This document shows positions 36,350-45,384 of a stretch of DNA of 64,000 nt, one piece after another. Every line of letters starts with the position of its first letter. The first letter of the stretch is position 1. The translations under genes and the position numbers were made by a program. This DNA is from Azoarcus indigens (GTDB lineage: Bacteria; Pseudomonadota; Gammaproteobacteria; Burkholderiales; Rhodocyclaceae): assembly GCF_004361735.1 (NCBI RefSeq), contig NZ_SNVV01000002.1:62001-126000 (forward strand). Direction: 5' to 3'. Below the pieces are notes generated by a model. The model saw nothing but the letters and a program-made list of their open reading frames with translations, did no database searches and had not been told where the DNA came from.

Positions 36350-37192
36350 ATGCTGATGCGGATCCATCTCGCTGCGGTGCTCGCCATCCTCCTGACCACC
36401 GCGGCGGCCCTCCTGATCCAGGCCGGTCCGGCCGAATCCGATCCCCTGCAGCGTTGGCGCGCTGGCGAAGCCCTGCGCGTCGGTTATGCGCTGGAGCCCC
36501 CTTTCGCCTATCTGGATGCCAGTGGCAGGGTGACCGGCGAGGCGCCCGAGGTATGGCGGGCAGTGGCTGAGGAACTGGGCGGCGGGCCGCTGATCTGGGA
36601 GCACGTCGAGTTCGGTAGCCTGGTCCACGAGCTGGAGGCGGGCCGTATCGACGTGATCGCCAGCGGGCTGTTCGTCACGCCGGAGCGGGCAACGCGGGTG
36701 GTTTTTTCGCGCCCGACCGCCCACGTCTGTCCGGCCCTGCTGGTGCAGGCCGGAAATCCGCTGAAGCTCGCCGGCTATGAGGATGTGGCCGCCGAGCCGC
36801 GGGCGCGCCTGCTGGTGGTGGCCGGCGCGGTGGAGGGCGAGCAGGCCCGGCGGGCGGGCGTGCCGGAGGCGCGCCTGCTGGCCTTCCCGGATGCCGACAG
36901 CGCGGTGGTGGCGCTGCGGCAGCATGCGGCGGAAGCCTTCGCCCTGTCGGCCGTCTCTCTGCGCCGGGCGCTCGCCGGCACTGAAGACCACGGGCTCGAG
37001 CTGGTGGTGGCGACCCGGGGCACGGCCGGGCTGCCGGCCTTCGCCTTCCGCCCCGATGACCTCGCCCTGCGTGCGGCTACCGACAGCGTGCTGGACGGCT
37101 TCCTCGGCAGCGAGCGCCATGCCACGCTGATCGCCCGCTTCGGCTTCACCTCTGCCGAACTGCCGGGCCGCGACGGAGACTGCGGCTCATGA
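36350..37192 (+). CDS. Periplasmic solute-binding protein (SBP_bac_3)
   Basis: A 280-residue protein with signal peptide (about 1-26) and a family 3 extracellular solute-binding fold (LRVGYALEPPFAYLDASGRVTGEAPEV-type opening, then RIDVIASGLFVTPERA). No ABC permease accompanies it. Its stop overlaps the start of the GGDEF/EAL gene by ATGA, so it more likely acts as a ligand-binding partner that feeds cyclic-di-GMP signalling than as a transporter subunit. Confidence 0.85.
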   Translation: MLMRIHLAAVLAILLTTAAALLIQAGPAESDPLQRWRAGEALRVGYALEPPFAYLDASGRVTGEAPEVWRAVAEELGGGPLIWEHVEFGSLVHELEAGRIDVIASGLFVTPERATRVVFSRPTAHVCPALLVQAGNPLKLAGYEDVAAEPRARLLVVAGAVEGEQARRAGVPEARLLAFPDADSAVVALRQHAAEAFALSAVSLRRALAGTEDHGLELVVATRGTAGLPAFAFRPDDLALRAATDSVLDGFLGSERHATLIARFGFTSAELPGRDGDCGS

Positions 37193-40100
37193 AGGCCTCC
37201 CCCAGCCGCAGCGGCGACAGCGATCACGATGTGCGCGGCGGCGTGATGCTGCTCACCGCCACCGTGGTCATGGTGCTGGTGGTGCTGGGCATGATGAGCT
37301 GGTCCGCCATGCGCTGGGATGCCACCCTGCGCGAGAGCGTGGTGCCGCTGGACCGGCTGGCGCTGTCGCGGCAAGCGGTGATACAGGCCGAGCTGTTCGC
37401 CGAGCGGGTGCTGGCGGGCGACCCGGCCAGTTCGCCGGAACTGGTACTGGGCAACCTGGAGCGGGCGGTCCATGCTGGCCGCGATCTCGCCAGCGGCCAA
37501 GCGCGCCTGGCCGGCATGAGCGCCCGCCACCCGGCTTCGCCGGAATTGAGGGCGGCGGTGGCGGACTACCTGGCGGTGCTGCAGACGATGGCGGAGCGGG
37601 TGAAGTCCCGCATCGCCTCGCCGGAGCAGGTGTCCGGACTGGACCTGCGTGCCCTGCACGGCCCCTTCGCCAGCAGCGCGATGCGGGTGGAGGTGGCGCT
37701 GCTGCAGGAAATGGAGGCACGGCGCCAGTTCCAGCGCGAGCTGGACCGCATCAACCTCTTCCTCGTCTGCGCCCTGGCGATAGGTTTCATCTGGTTGGGC
37801 TACCGGGCGGAGCTGCTGCGCTTGCGTGCCCTCCACGATGTGCTGGCGGGCAAGGAGCGGCTGCGCGCCTTCGCCGACGCGCTGCCGGAGATGGCTTTCC
37901 TGCTGGATGCAGAGGGGCGCTACCTGGAAGTGTTCGGCAGCGGCAGGGTGCTGGCCGGCGGAGGCGAGCGGTTGACCGGCATGCGGCTGCAGGAGCTCTA
38001 TCCGCCGGAACAGGCGGCGGCCTTCGCCGGGGTCATCGCCCGGGCGCTGGGAGAAGGCCGGGTGGTGAGCCACGAATACACGCTGGAGGACGGCGCCGCG
38101 CCGCGCCAGTTCGAGGCGCGGGTGGCGCCGGTGGCGGATACCGGCCGGGTGGTGTGGGTATCCTGGGACGTCACCGAGCGGCGCGCGGCCGAGCGCCGGG
38201 TGGCGGATCTCTCCCGCCTCTACAATCTGCTGAGCCAGGTGAATCATGCCATCGTGCTGACCTCCGACCGGGCGGCGCTGTTCGAGCGGGTGACGGCGGT
38301 AGCGGTGAGCAGCGGTGGTTTCCTCGCCGCCTGGGTGGCGGTGCCGGCCGGCGGCCGGCTGCAGCCGGTGGCGGCGTCCGGCGCGGCGCCTGCCCTGCTG
38401 GATGCATGGTCGCTGCCGCTGGCGGGCCATGTGGCGGCCGGCGGGCAGCCGGAGAGTGTCATCGCCAGGCTTCCGGCCGGCAGCAAGGAGGGCGGGGCGC
38501 CGGGCCGTTCCCGGGAACTCCTCATCGAGAAGCTGATGCCCTTGCAGGCAGGCTGGCGTGGCCAGGCGGCGGAGGCGGGCGCCAGCCGTTTCATCGCCAT
38601 CCCGCTGCACTGCGAAGGGGAGTTCGCCGGCGTGATGGGCCTGCTCTCGGCCGCGCCGCAGCAGGCGGGCGACGAGGAGGCCGCGCTGCTGGGCGAGGTG
38701 GGCGACGACATCTCCTACGCGCTCACCCAGTTCGCCCGCGAGGCCGAGGCCAGGCGCAAGGATGAACGCATCCTGCTGCATGCGGCGGTGCTGGAGGGCA
38801 CCCGCGACGGCGTGGTGGTGACCGACGCCGAGACCCGAATCCTCTCGGTGAACCGCGCCTTCACCGAGATCACCGGCTACACCGAGGATGAAGTGCTGGG
38901 CCGCACGCCGGCGCTGCTGCGCTCCGGCCGGCACGACAAAGCCTTCTTCCACGCCATGTGGGCGACGCTGAACAGCGTGGGCCACTGGCAGGGCGAGCTG
39001 TGGAACCGGCGCAAGAATGGCGAGGTGGTGCCGCAGTGGATGTCCATCAGCGCGGTGCATGGCGGGACGGGCAGTGGCGGCCATTACGTCGGCGTGTTCA
39101 CCGACATCAGCCAGCTGCGCCAGTTCGAGGAGCGGGTGAGCCACCTTGCCCAGTACGACCCGCTCACCGACCTGCCCAACCGCATGCTCATCGGCGCCCG
39201 GCTGCAGCACGCCATCGAGGCCGCCGGGCGGGAACGCCATGTGGTCGGCGTGCTGTTCATCGATCTGGATCGCTTCAAGAACATCAACGATGCCCTCGGC
39301 CATGATGCTGGCGACGAGCTGCTCTCGGCCGTGGCCGCGCGCCTCTCCGGCCGCTACCGCAGCGAGGACACGCTGGGCCGCTACGGCGGCGACGAGTTCG
39401 TGCTGGTGCTCGGCCAGCTGCGCCATGCCGCTGACGCGGCGGCCATCGCCCGCGATCTGCTGGCCGCGCTGGACCAGCCCTTCGTGCTGCACACCGGGCG
39501 CGAGATCTACATCAAGGCCAGCATCGGCATCTCCATCTACCCGGACGACGGCGACAGCCCGGCCGGCCTGATCCAGGATGCGGACGCCGCCATGTATCAG
39601 GCCAAGCACGCCGGCCGCAACACCTTCCGCTTCTACCAGGAGGCCTTCACCCGCAGCGCCGATGCCCGCCTGTCGCTGGAATCCCGCCTGCGCCGGGCGC
39701 TGGAGGGCGACGGCTTCGAGATGTACTACCAGCCCTTCGTGGATGTCGCCAGCGGCCGCATCGTCGGCGCCGAGGCGCTGGTACGGCTGAAGCCGGACGG
39801 CGGCCCCTACATTGGCCCGGCGGAGTTCATTCCCTTGCTGGAAGAGTCCGGACTCATCTTCGAGCTCGGCACCTGGGTGCAACGCCGCGTCTGCCGCCAG
39901 GGGAGGGAATGGCTGGACCAGGGGCTGGACTTCGAGCGCCTGGCGGTGAACCTGTCGGCGGAGGAGGTGAGGCGCGGCGGTGTGGTCGAGCGCCTGCGCG
40001 ACATCCTGGCGGAAACCGGCTTTCCGGCGGCGAAGCTGGAGATCGAGATCACCGAATCCGGCCTGATCCACCGCGGTGCCGAGGCGCTCGCCTTCCTGCA

Positions 40101-40458
40101 CGAGCTCAAGGGCCTGGGTGTGCAGCTGGCGATAGACGACTTCGGCACCGGCTACTCCTCGCTCGCCTACCTGAAGCGCTTCCCGGTAAGCAAGCTGAAG
40201 ATAGACCGCAGCTTCATCAGCGACCTGCCGGACGACCACAGCGACGCCCAGCTCACCACCACCATCATCGAACTGGCGCGCAACCTCGGCCTGCAGGTGC
40301 TCGCCGAAGGCGTGGAAACCGATGCCCAGCGCGCTTTCCTCGCCGAGCGGGGCTGCGATGTCTACCAGGGCTATCTGTGCAGCCCGCCGGTAGCGGCGGC
40401 GCAGTTCGCCGAGCGTTTTCTCGGCGCGTCCTGCCAGCACTGGCCCGCACGTGATTGA
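37189..40458 (+). CDS. PAS/GAF/GGDEF/EAL cyclic-di-GMP protein
   Basis: A 1089-residue inner-membrane protein. Two helices (about 16-38 and 187-206) bracket a helical periplasmic domain, followed by PAS (about 222-330), GAF (about 345-515), PAS (about 525-640), GGDEF (about 645-815) and EAL (about 830-1080). The diguanylate cyclase motif GGDEF is intact at residue 733, and the phosphodiesterase motif EALVRL at 862 with DDFGTGYSSL downstream. Both activities are therefore possible. Its coupled SBP gene suggests periplasmic ligand control. Confidence 0.94.
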   Translation: MKASPSRSGDSDHDVRGGVMLLTATVVMVLVVLGMMSWSAMRWDATLRESVVPLDRLALSRQAVIQAELFAERVLAGDPASSPELVLGNLERAVHAGRDLASGQARLAGMSARHPASPELRAAVADYLAVLQTMAERVKSRIASPEQVSGLDLRALHGPFASSAMRVEVALLQEMEARRQFQRELDRINLFLVCALAIGFIWLGYRAELLRLRALHDVLAGKERLRAFADALPEMAFLLDAEGRYLEVFGSGRVLAGGGERLTGMRLQELYPPEQAAAFAGVIARALGEGRVVSHEYTLEDGAAPRQFEARVAPVADTGRVVWVSWDVTERRAAERRVADLSRLYNLLSQVNHAIVLTSDRAALFERVTAVAVSSGGFLAAWVAVPAGGRLQPVAASGAAPALLDAWSLPLAGHVAAGGQPESVIARLPAGSKEGGAPGRSRELLIEKLMPLQAGWRGQAAEAGASRFIAIPLHCEGEFAGVMGLLSAAPQQAGDEEAALLGEVGDDISYALTQFAREAEARRKDERILLHAAVLEGTRDGVVVTDAETRILSVNRAFTEITGYTEDEVLGRTPALLRSGRHDKAFFHAMWATLNSVGHWQGELWNRRKNGEVVPQWMSISAVHGGTGSGGHYVGVFTDISQLRQFEERVSHLAQYDPLTDLPNRMLIGARLQHAIEAAGRERHVVGVLFIDLDRFKNINDALGHDAGDELLSAVAARLSGRYRSEDTLGRYGGDEFVLVLGQLRHAADAAAIARDLLAALDQPFVLHTGREIYIKASIGISIYPDDGDSPAGLIQDADAAMYQAKHAGRNTFRFYQEAFTRSADARLSLESRLRRALEGDGFEMYYQPFVDVASGRIVGAEALVRLKPDGGPYIGPAEFIPLLEESGLIFELGTWVQRRVCRQGREWLDQGLDFERLAVNLSAEEVRRGGVVERLRDILAETGFPAAKLEIEITESGLIHRGAEALAFLHELKGLGVQLAIDDFGTGYSSLAYLKRFPVSKLKIDRSFISDLPDDHSDAQLTTTIIELARNLGLQVLAEGVETDAQRAFLAERGCDVYQGYLCSPPVAAAQFAERFLGASCQHWPARD

Positions 40459-40600
40459 AGGCTGGCGGGCTTGACGCCGGGGCGCCTGCCGGGCCACCCT
40501 CGGCCTCCGGTTTCGTGTCCAGCCCGGTGCAGCGCAGGTTTGCCGTAGCGGCTCGTGCACGCGGGAGAGGACGGAAGATCACGCCCAGCGCGCGCCGCCG

Positions 40601-40801
40601 GACTCCCTCTCCCCTCGTAGGGCGCGGGCGGAAAAAGCGAAGCACCGCGTCGCCCGCCGGAGCGCCCTGTGGCCTGCAGCCTCAGCGCCAGGGTGTGGGG
40701 CGGGGGCAGGGAGAGGGGGCGCCCCGAAGGGGCGGCTGCGGCTTAGCTCCACGGCCGCTCCCCCTCTCTCCCGACCCCTCTCCCGCGAGGGGAGAGGGGA
40801 C
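40601..40801. repeat. GC-rich palindromic intergenic repeat, copy 3 (compound)
   Basis: The largest copy. G-rich GGGAGAGGGGGCGCCCC (from about 40709) pairs with C-rich CCCCTCTCTCCCGACCCC (from about 40761). The latter continues into its own hairpin CCTCTCCC-GCGA-GGGGAGAGG (40777-40799). An additional C-rich block lies at 40603-40615. It occupies most of the 390-bp gap between the GGDEF/EAL and amidase genes; nothing else was recognised there. Confidence 0.7.
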
Positions 40802-40848
40802 ACCACTCCATTCCAGTCGTCACAGATGCTCAATTTGCTCTTCATCGC

Positions 40849-41664
40849 ATGACCACCATGGCCAGCGGCTTCCTCACCTCCCTGCGCGCCGGCTGCGCTG
40901 GCTTCTGCAGGCCCTTGATCCCTCTCTTGACCTTGATTTGCCTGCCCCTCCCACTGCAGGCCGCCTCTCCGCTGGTGGCAATCGACTTCGGCCACACCCT
41001 GGCCGCCCACGGCGCCACCAGCGCCCGTGGGCGCGGCGAGTTCCACTTCAACCGGGATCTGGGCAAGGCGCTGGCGGTGGCGCTGCGCAAGCGTGGCCTG
41101 CGGGTGCGCATCGTCAACGGCGATGGCCGCATCGAGTCGCTGCAGGCGCGGCCGGCGGCGGCGGAAGGGGCGGAGCTGCTGGTGTCCATCCACCATGATT
41201 CGGTCAGCGCCCAGCTGCTCAAGGCCTGGGAGTGGCAGGGCCGGCAGCTGGACTACAACGACGACTACGCCGGCCACTCCCTGTTCGTGTCGCGCGACAA
41301 CCCGGATACCGCCCGCAGCATCCTCTGCGCCCGTGCCATCGGCGCCCGCTTGCAGCGCATGGGCTTCGTGCCCACGCACAAGAACGGCCTGCTGCGCGCT
41401 TATGCCGACCGCGAACTGGCGGTGCATTACTACGATGGCCTGGCGGTGCTGCGCCATGCGCGCATGCCGGCGCTGCTGTTCGAGGCCGGGGTGATCAAGA
41501 ATCGGGACGAGGAGCTGCTGCTGGCCGACCCTGCCTACCAGGCGAAGATGGCCGACGGCATGGCGACCGCCATCGCCGCCTGCCTGCAGAGCGGCGTGCC
41601 GGCGGACGACGAGGCGGGCGCGGACAGACCGGATGTGCTGCCGCCGGCAACGGGGGGAGACTGA
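40849..41664 (+). CDS. N-acetylmuramoyl-L-alanine amidase (Amidase_3)
   Basis: A 271-residue secreted zinc amidase that cleaves peptide stems from peptidoglycan. A signal region (about 1-38) precedes the catalytic domain with zinc ligands in IDFGHT (His), the Glu of GEFHFN and SIHHDS (His), and the catalytic Glu in LFEAGVIKN. It lacks the AMIN domain and LysM repeats of the larger division amidases. Monocistronic after a repeat region. Confidence 0.9.
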   Translation: MTTMASGFLTSLRAGCAGFCRPLIPLLTLICLPLPLQAASPLVAIDFGHTLAAHGATSARGRGEFHFNRDLGKALAVALRKRGLRVRIVNGDGRIESLQARPAAAEGAELLVSIHHDSVSAQLLKAWEWQGRQLDYNDDYAGHSLFVSRDNPDTARSILCARAIGARLQRMGFVPTHKNGLLRAYADRELAVHYYDGLAVLRHARMPALLFEAGVIKNRDEELLLADPAYQAKMADGMATAIAACLQSGVPADDEAGADRPDVLPPATGGD

Positions 41665-41825
41665 TCCGGCGCCCGCGGTCGGGCGCTGCGCCTGGCCGCG
41701 GGTATCGGCAAGCGCGCGGACGAAAGCACGCCGGCACGGGAAGGCGTCCTCCCGGACCGGCGTCTCTTTTTCCGGCGGGCGAGCGTCCAGTGCCGAAGTG
41801 CTGGCGCTGGTGCCTCAGGCCGGCA

Positions 41826-42206
41826 TCAGGGCAGCTTGAAGCGCGCGTTGGCCGTCTTGCCGTCGCTCATCTTCACCGTGGCGACCACGCGGGCGCCGGC
41901 GAGGTCGAAGGCGCCGCGGGCTTCCAGGCGGTCTTCCAGGGTCGCCAGCGAGACCTCGTTGCGGTTGCCGCCGGCCAGCATGGTGAGCTTGCCGCTGACG
42001 CCGGCGAGCCTGGCCGGCTGGCCGTGATCGCGGATGTAGAGCGAGATCACGTCCGGCCGGGCGACCAGCTCGAAGTCCAGGTCGGCGGCTTCCGTCACCT
42101 GGCCGCCGTGCTGCGGTTCGTGCGCATGCTCGTCGCCGTGGGCATGGACGCCGGCCGGCAGCAGCGCGGCGCAGGCGAGCAGGGCGGCGATCAGTCCTTT
42201 CTTCAT
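41826..42206 (-). CDS. His-rich periplasmic protein of the metal-efflux cluster
   Basis: A 126-residue secreted protein with signal peptide to VHA (about 22) and a His-rich mature N-terminus (HGDEHAHEPQHGG), suited to metal binding. The rest is beta-rich and shares no motif I recognise. It lies 51 bp after the RND pump gene, in the same direction, and probably serves as a periplasmic metal chaperone or sensor. That role is inferred. Confidence 0.72.
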   Translation of the reverse strand: MKKGLIAALLACAALLPAGVHAHGDEHAHEPQHGGQVTEAADLDFELVARPDVISLYIRDHGQPARLAGVSGKLTMLAGGNRNEVSLATLEDRLEARGAFDLAGARVVATVKMSDGKTANARFKLP

Positions 42207-42257
42207 GGGAACTCCTTTGCGTTCAGCTTGGGTGGAATGCGGAGGGAGGGGGCTGCT

Positions 42258-45200
42258 TCAGAAGGCATTGTTGTCGGCATCGTCCAGCAGGCGCTCGGCG
42301 CTCTTGCGGCCGAACAGCCAGAACATGGCCGGCGTGAGGAAGGTATCCAGCAGGGTGGAGCTGACCAGACCGGAGAAGATCACCACCGCCACCGGATGCA
42401 GGATCTCGGTGCCCGGCTGCTCCGCCTCGAACAGCAGCGGCGCCAGCGCGAAGGCGGCCACCAGCGCGGTCATCAGCACCGGCGTCAGCCGCTCCAGCGA
42501 GCCGCGCACGATCATCGCATGATCGAAGCGCTCGCCCTCGAAGCGCATCAGGTTGATGTAGTGGCTGATCTTCAGGATGCCGTTGCGCGCCGAGATGCCG
42601 GCCAGGGTGATGAAGCCGATCAGCGCCGCCACGGAGAGCGGCTGGCCCGACAACCACAGGCCGATCACGCTGCCCACCAGCGCCAGCGGCACGTTGGCCA
42701 TGATGAGCGCCGCCAGCGTGGCCGAGCGGTAGCGGCTGTACAGCACCAGGAAGACCATGGCCGCCGACACCAGCGACAGCAGCGCGATCAGCCCGGCCGC
42801 TTCCTCCTGCGCCTGGAACTGCCCGCCCAGGGTGACGAAGTAGCCCTCCGGCAGCGGCTGCGCGGCCACCGCGGCGCGGATGTCCTCCACCACCTCGGAC
42901 AGCGGCCGGCCCTGGGCATTGGCCGACAGCACGATGCGGCGGCGGCCATCGTCGCGCACGATCTGGTTGGGGCCGTCGGCATCGTCGATGCGCGCCAGCA
43001 TCTCCAGCGGTACCCGGCCCAGCGGCGTCTCGATCGGCAGTTGCGCCAGGCCCTGCAGCGTGCGGGTGTCCTCGGGCAGGCGCAGCACCAGGTTGAAGCG
43101 GCGGTTGCCCTCTATCACCTGCGTCACCGTCTCGCCGCCCACCAGGGTCTGCAGGCTGGCCAGCAGCTGCGCCGAGGAAAGGCCGTACTGCGCCACCGCG
43201 GCGTGATCCACCACCACCTTGATCTGCGGCGCCAGCACCTGCTTCTCCACCTCCAGGTCGGCCATGCCGGGAAGGGTGGCCAGCCGCGCGCGCAGCGCCT
43301 CCGCCTGGGTGCGCAGGGTGTCCAGGTCCTCGCCGAACAGCTTGATGGCGATCTGCGCCCGCACGCCTGACAGCATGTGGTCGATGCGGTGGGAGATGGG
43401 CTGGCCCAGGCTGGCCGACACCGGCAGCACCGCCAGCCGGCGGCGCAGGTCGGCATAGACCTCGTCCAGCGGCCGCGTCAGTTCGGCCTGCGGCACCAGC
43501 TTCACGTCCAGCTCGGACACATGCACCCCTTCCGCATGCTCGTCCAGCTCCGCCCGGCCGCTGCGGCGGCCGACGTGCACCACCTCCGGCACGCCCGCCA
43601 CCAGCCGCTCCGCCTCGGCGGCGACGCGTATGGATTCCGACAGGGTGACGCCGGGGTTGAGCCGCAGGCCGATCAGCAGCGAGCCCTCGTTGAAGGGCGG
43701 CAGGAAGGTGGTCGGAAAGAAGGGCACGGTGAGCGCCGCCGCCAGCGCCGCCGCCGCGCCCAGGCCGACCGCCGCCTTGGGCGCCTGCAGCACCTTCTGC
43801 AGGCCGCTGGCGTAGTGCGTCTTCAGCCAGCGCACCAGGCGCGGATCGCCGTGGTCCAGGTTCTTCATCCGCGGCAGCAGGTAGAAGGCCAGCACCGGCG
43901 TCAGCGTCACCGACACCAGCATGGAGGCGAGGATGGAGACGATGTAGGCGATGCCCAGCGGCACGAAGAGCTTGCCCTCCATGCCCGGCAGCGCAAACAG
44001 CGGCACGAACACCAGCACGATGATCAGCGTGGCGTAGACGATGGCCGAGCGCACCTCCAGCGTGGCCCGCGCCACCAGCTCCAGCGGATGCAGGCGCGGG
44101 CTGTGGCGCTGGTTCTCCTTCAGCCGGCGCAGCACGTTCTCCACCCCCACCACCGCGTCGTCCACCAGCTCGCCGATGGCGATGGCGATGCCGCCCAGCG
44201 TCATGGTGTTGATGGACAGGCCGAAGTAGCGGAACACCAGCACCGTCACCAGGATGGACAGCGGAATCGCGGTGAGCGAGATCAGCGTGCTGCGGAAGTT
44301 GCCGAGGAAGAGGAAGAGCACCACCGCCACCAGCACCGAGGCCGCCACCAGCTTGCCCTGCAGGTTGCCGATGGAGGACTCGATGAAGTCTGCCTGGCGG
44401 AAGGTGACGCGCGGCGCCTCCATGCCGGCCGGCAGCGCGCCGCGCATGTCGGCCAGCGCCGCCTCGATGTTGCGGGTGAGGGCGACGGTGTCCGCGCCCG
44501 GCTGCTTCTGCACACCGAGGATGACCGCAGGCCGGCCGCCGAAGCCGGCGTCGCCGCGGCGTATCGCCGGCGCGAAGCCCACCTCGGCGACCTGGCGCAG
44601 GCGGATGGCGCGGCCGTCGCGCGCCGTCAGCGCCAGGTTCTGCAGGTCTTCGAGGCGCTCGCTGCGGCCCAGGTGGCGGATCAGGTATTCACGCCCGTTC
44701 AGCTCCTTGAAGCCGCCGCTGGTGTTGGCCGCGTAGCCGAGCAGCGCCGCCTCCACCTGGTCCAGGGTGATGCCCAGCGCCACCATGCGCTGGGGGTCCG
44801 GCTCGACCTGGAACTGGCGTACCTCGCCGCCGATGGGAATCACCTGGGCGACGCCGGGTATCGCCATCAGCCGCGGCCGCAGCGACCAGTCGGCGTATTC
44901 GCGCACCGCCATCGGCTGGATCTTGTCCGGGTCTATCGGGATCGCCACCAGCATGATCTCGCCCATGATGGAGCTGACCGGCCCCATGCGCGGCACGATG
45001 CCGGTGGGGAAGTCCGCTTCCAGCGAGGCCAGCCGCTCGCCCACCAGCTGGCGGGCGCGGTAGATCTCGGTATCCCAGCTGAAGGACACATAGACGAAGG
45101 ACAAGCCGGCGCTGGACACCGAACGCACCGATTCCACGCCGGGCAGCCCGTTCATCGCCGTTTCCAGCGGGAAGGTGAGCAGTTGTTCGACCTCTTCCGG

Positions 45201-45371
45201 CGCCATGCCGCCGGCCTCGGTCATGATGGTGACAGTGGGTTTGTCGAGATCGGGGAACACGTCCACCGGGGTGCGCGCCAGCTGCAGCGCGCCGTAGAGC
45301 ATGAGCACCGCGCTGGCGGCGAGCACCAGCATGCGGTTGCCCAGGCTGGCCTGGAGTAGCCACTTGAACAT
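42258..45371 (-). CDS. HME-RND heavy-metal efflux pump (CzcA/CusA family)
   Basis: A 1037-residue proton-driven RND transporter with the twelve-helix, duplicated layout. Family marks include TPVDVFPDLDKPTVTI after helix 1, GGMAPEEVEQLLTFPLE, and the helix-4 segment GELVDDAVVGVENV. The helix-4 acidic pattern differs from both textbook CzcA and CusA, so the metal cannot be assigned. It forms a tripartite pump with the adaptor and outer-membrane protein encoded upstream. ATG 45371 is 13 bp after the adaptor stop. Confidence 0.94.
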   Translation of the reverse strand: MFKWLLQASLGNRMLVLAASAVLMLYGALQLARTPVDVFPDLDKPTVTIMTEAGGMAPEEVEQLLTFPLETAMNGLPGVESVRSVSSAGLSFVYVSFSWDTEIYRARQLVGERLASLEADFPTGIVPRMGPVSSIMGEIMLVAIPIDPDKIQPMAVREYADWSLRPRLMAIPGVAQVIPIGGEVRQFQVEPDPQRMVALGITLDQVEAALLGYAANTSGGFKELNGREYLIRHLGRSERLEDLQNLALTARDGRAIRLRQVAEVGFAPAIRRGDAGFGGRPAVILGVQKQPGADTVALTRNIEAALADMRGALPAGMEAPRVTFRQADFIESSIGNLQGKLVAASVLVAVVLFLFLGNFRSTLISLTAIPLSILVTVLVFRYFGLSINTMTLGGIAIAIGELVDDAVVGVENVLRRLKENQRHSPRLHPLELVARATLEVRSAIVYATLIIVLVFVPLFALPGMEGKLFVPLGIAYIVSILASMLVSVTLTPVLAFYLLPRMKNLDHGDPRLVRWLKTHYASGLQKVLQAPKAAVGLGAAAALAAALTVPFFPTTFLPPFNEGSLLIGLRLNPGVTLSESIRVAAEAERLVAGVPEVVHVGRRSGRAELDEHAEGVHVSELDVKLVPQAELTRPLDEVYADLRRRLAVLPVSASLGQPISHRIDHMLSGVRAQIAIKLFGEDLDTLRTQAEALRARLATLPGMADLEVEKQVLAPQIKVVVDHAAVAQYGLSSAQLLASLQTLVGGETVTQVIEGNRRFNLVLRLPEDTRTLQGLAQLPIETPLGRVPLEMLARIDDADGPNQIVRDDGRRRIVLSANAQGRPLSEVVEDIRAAVAAQPLPEGYFVTLGGQFQAQEEAAGLIALLSLVSAAMVFLVLYSRYRSATLAALIMANVPLALVGSVIGLWLSGQPLSVAALIGFITLAGISARNGILKISHYINLMRFEGERFDHAMIVRGSLERLTPVLMTALVAAFALAPLLFEAEQPGTEILHPVAVVIFSGLVSSTLLDTFLTPAMFWLFGRKSAERLLDDADNNAF

Positions 45372-45384
45372 TGCGGCGCCTCCT

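Noticed and set aside
36775-40560. Very long open frame (1261 codons) on the minus strand
   Set aside because: It is antisense to the SBP and GGDEF/EAL genes. The translation is a shadow of GC-rich codons with no domain, while the plus strand encodes complete catalytic motifs.
43377-45359. 660-codon plus-strand frame opposite the RND pump gene
   Set aside because: His/Arg/Gln-rich shadow translation without a ribosome site; the minus strand encodes a full-length RND protein.
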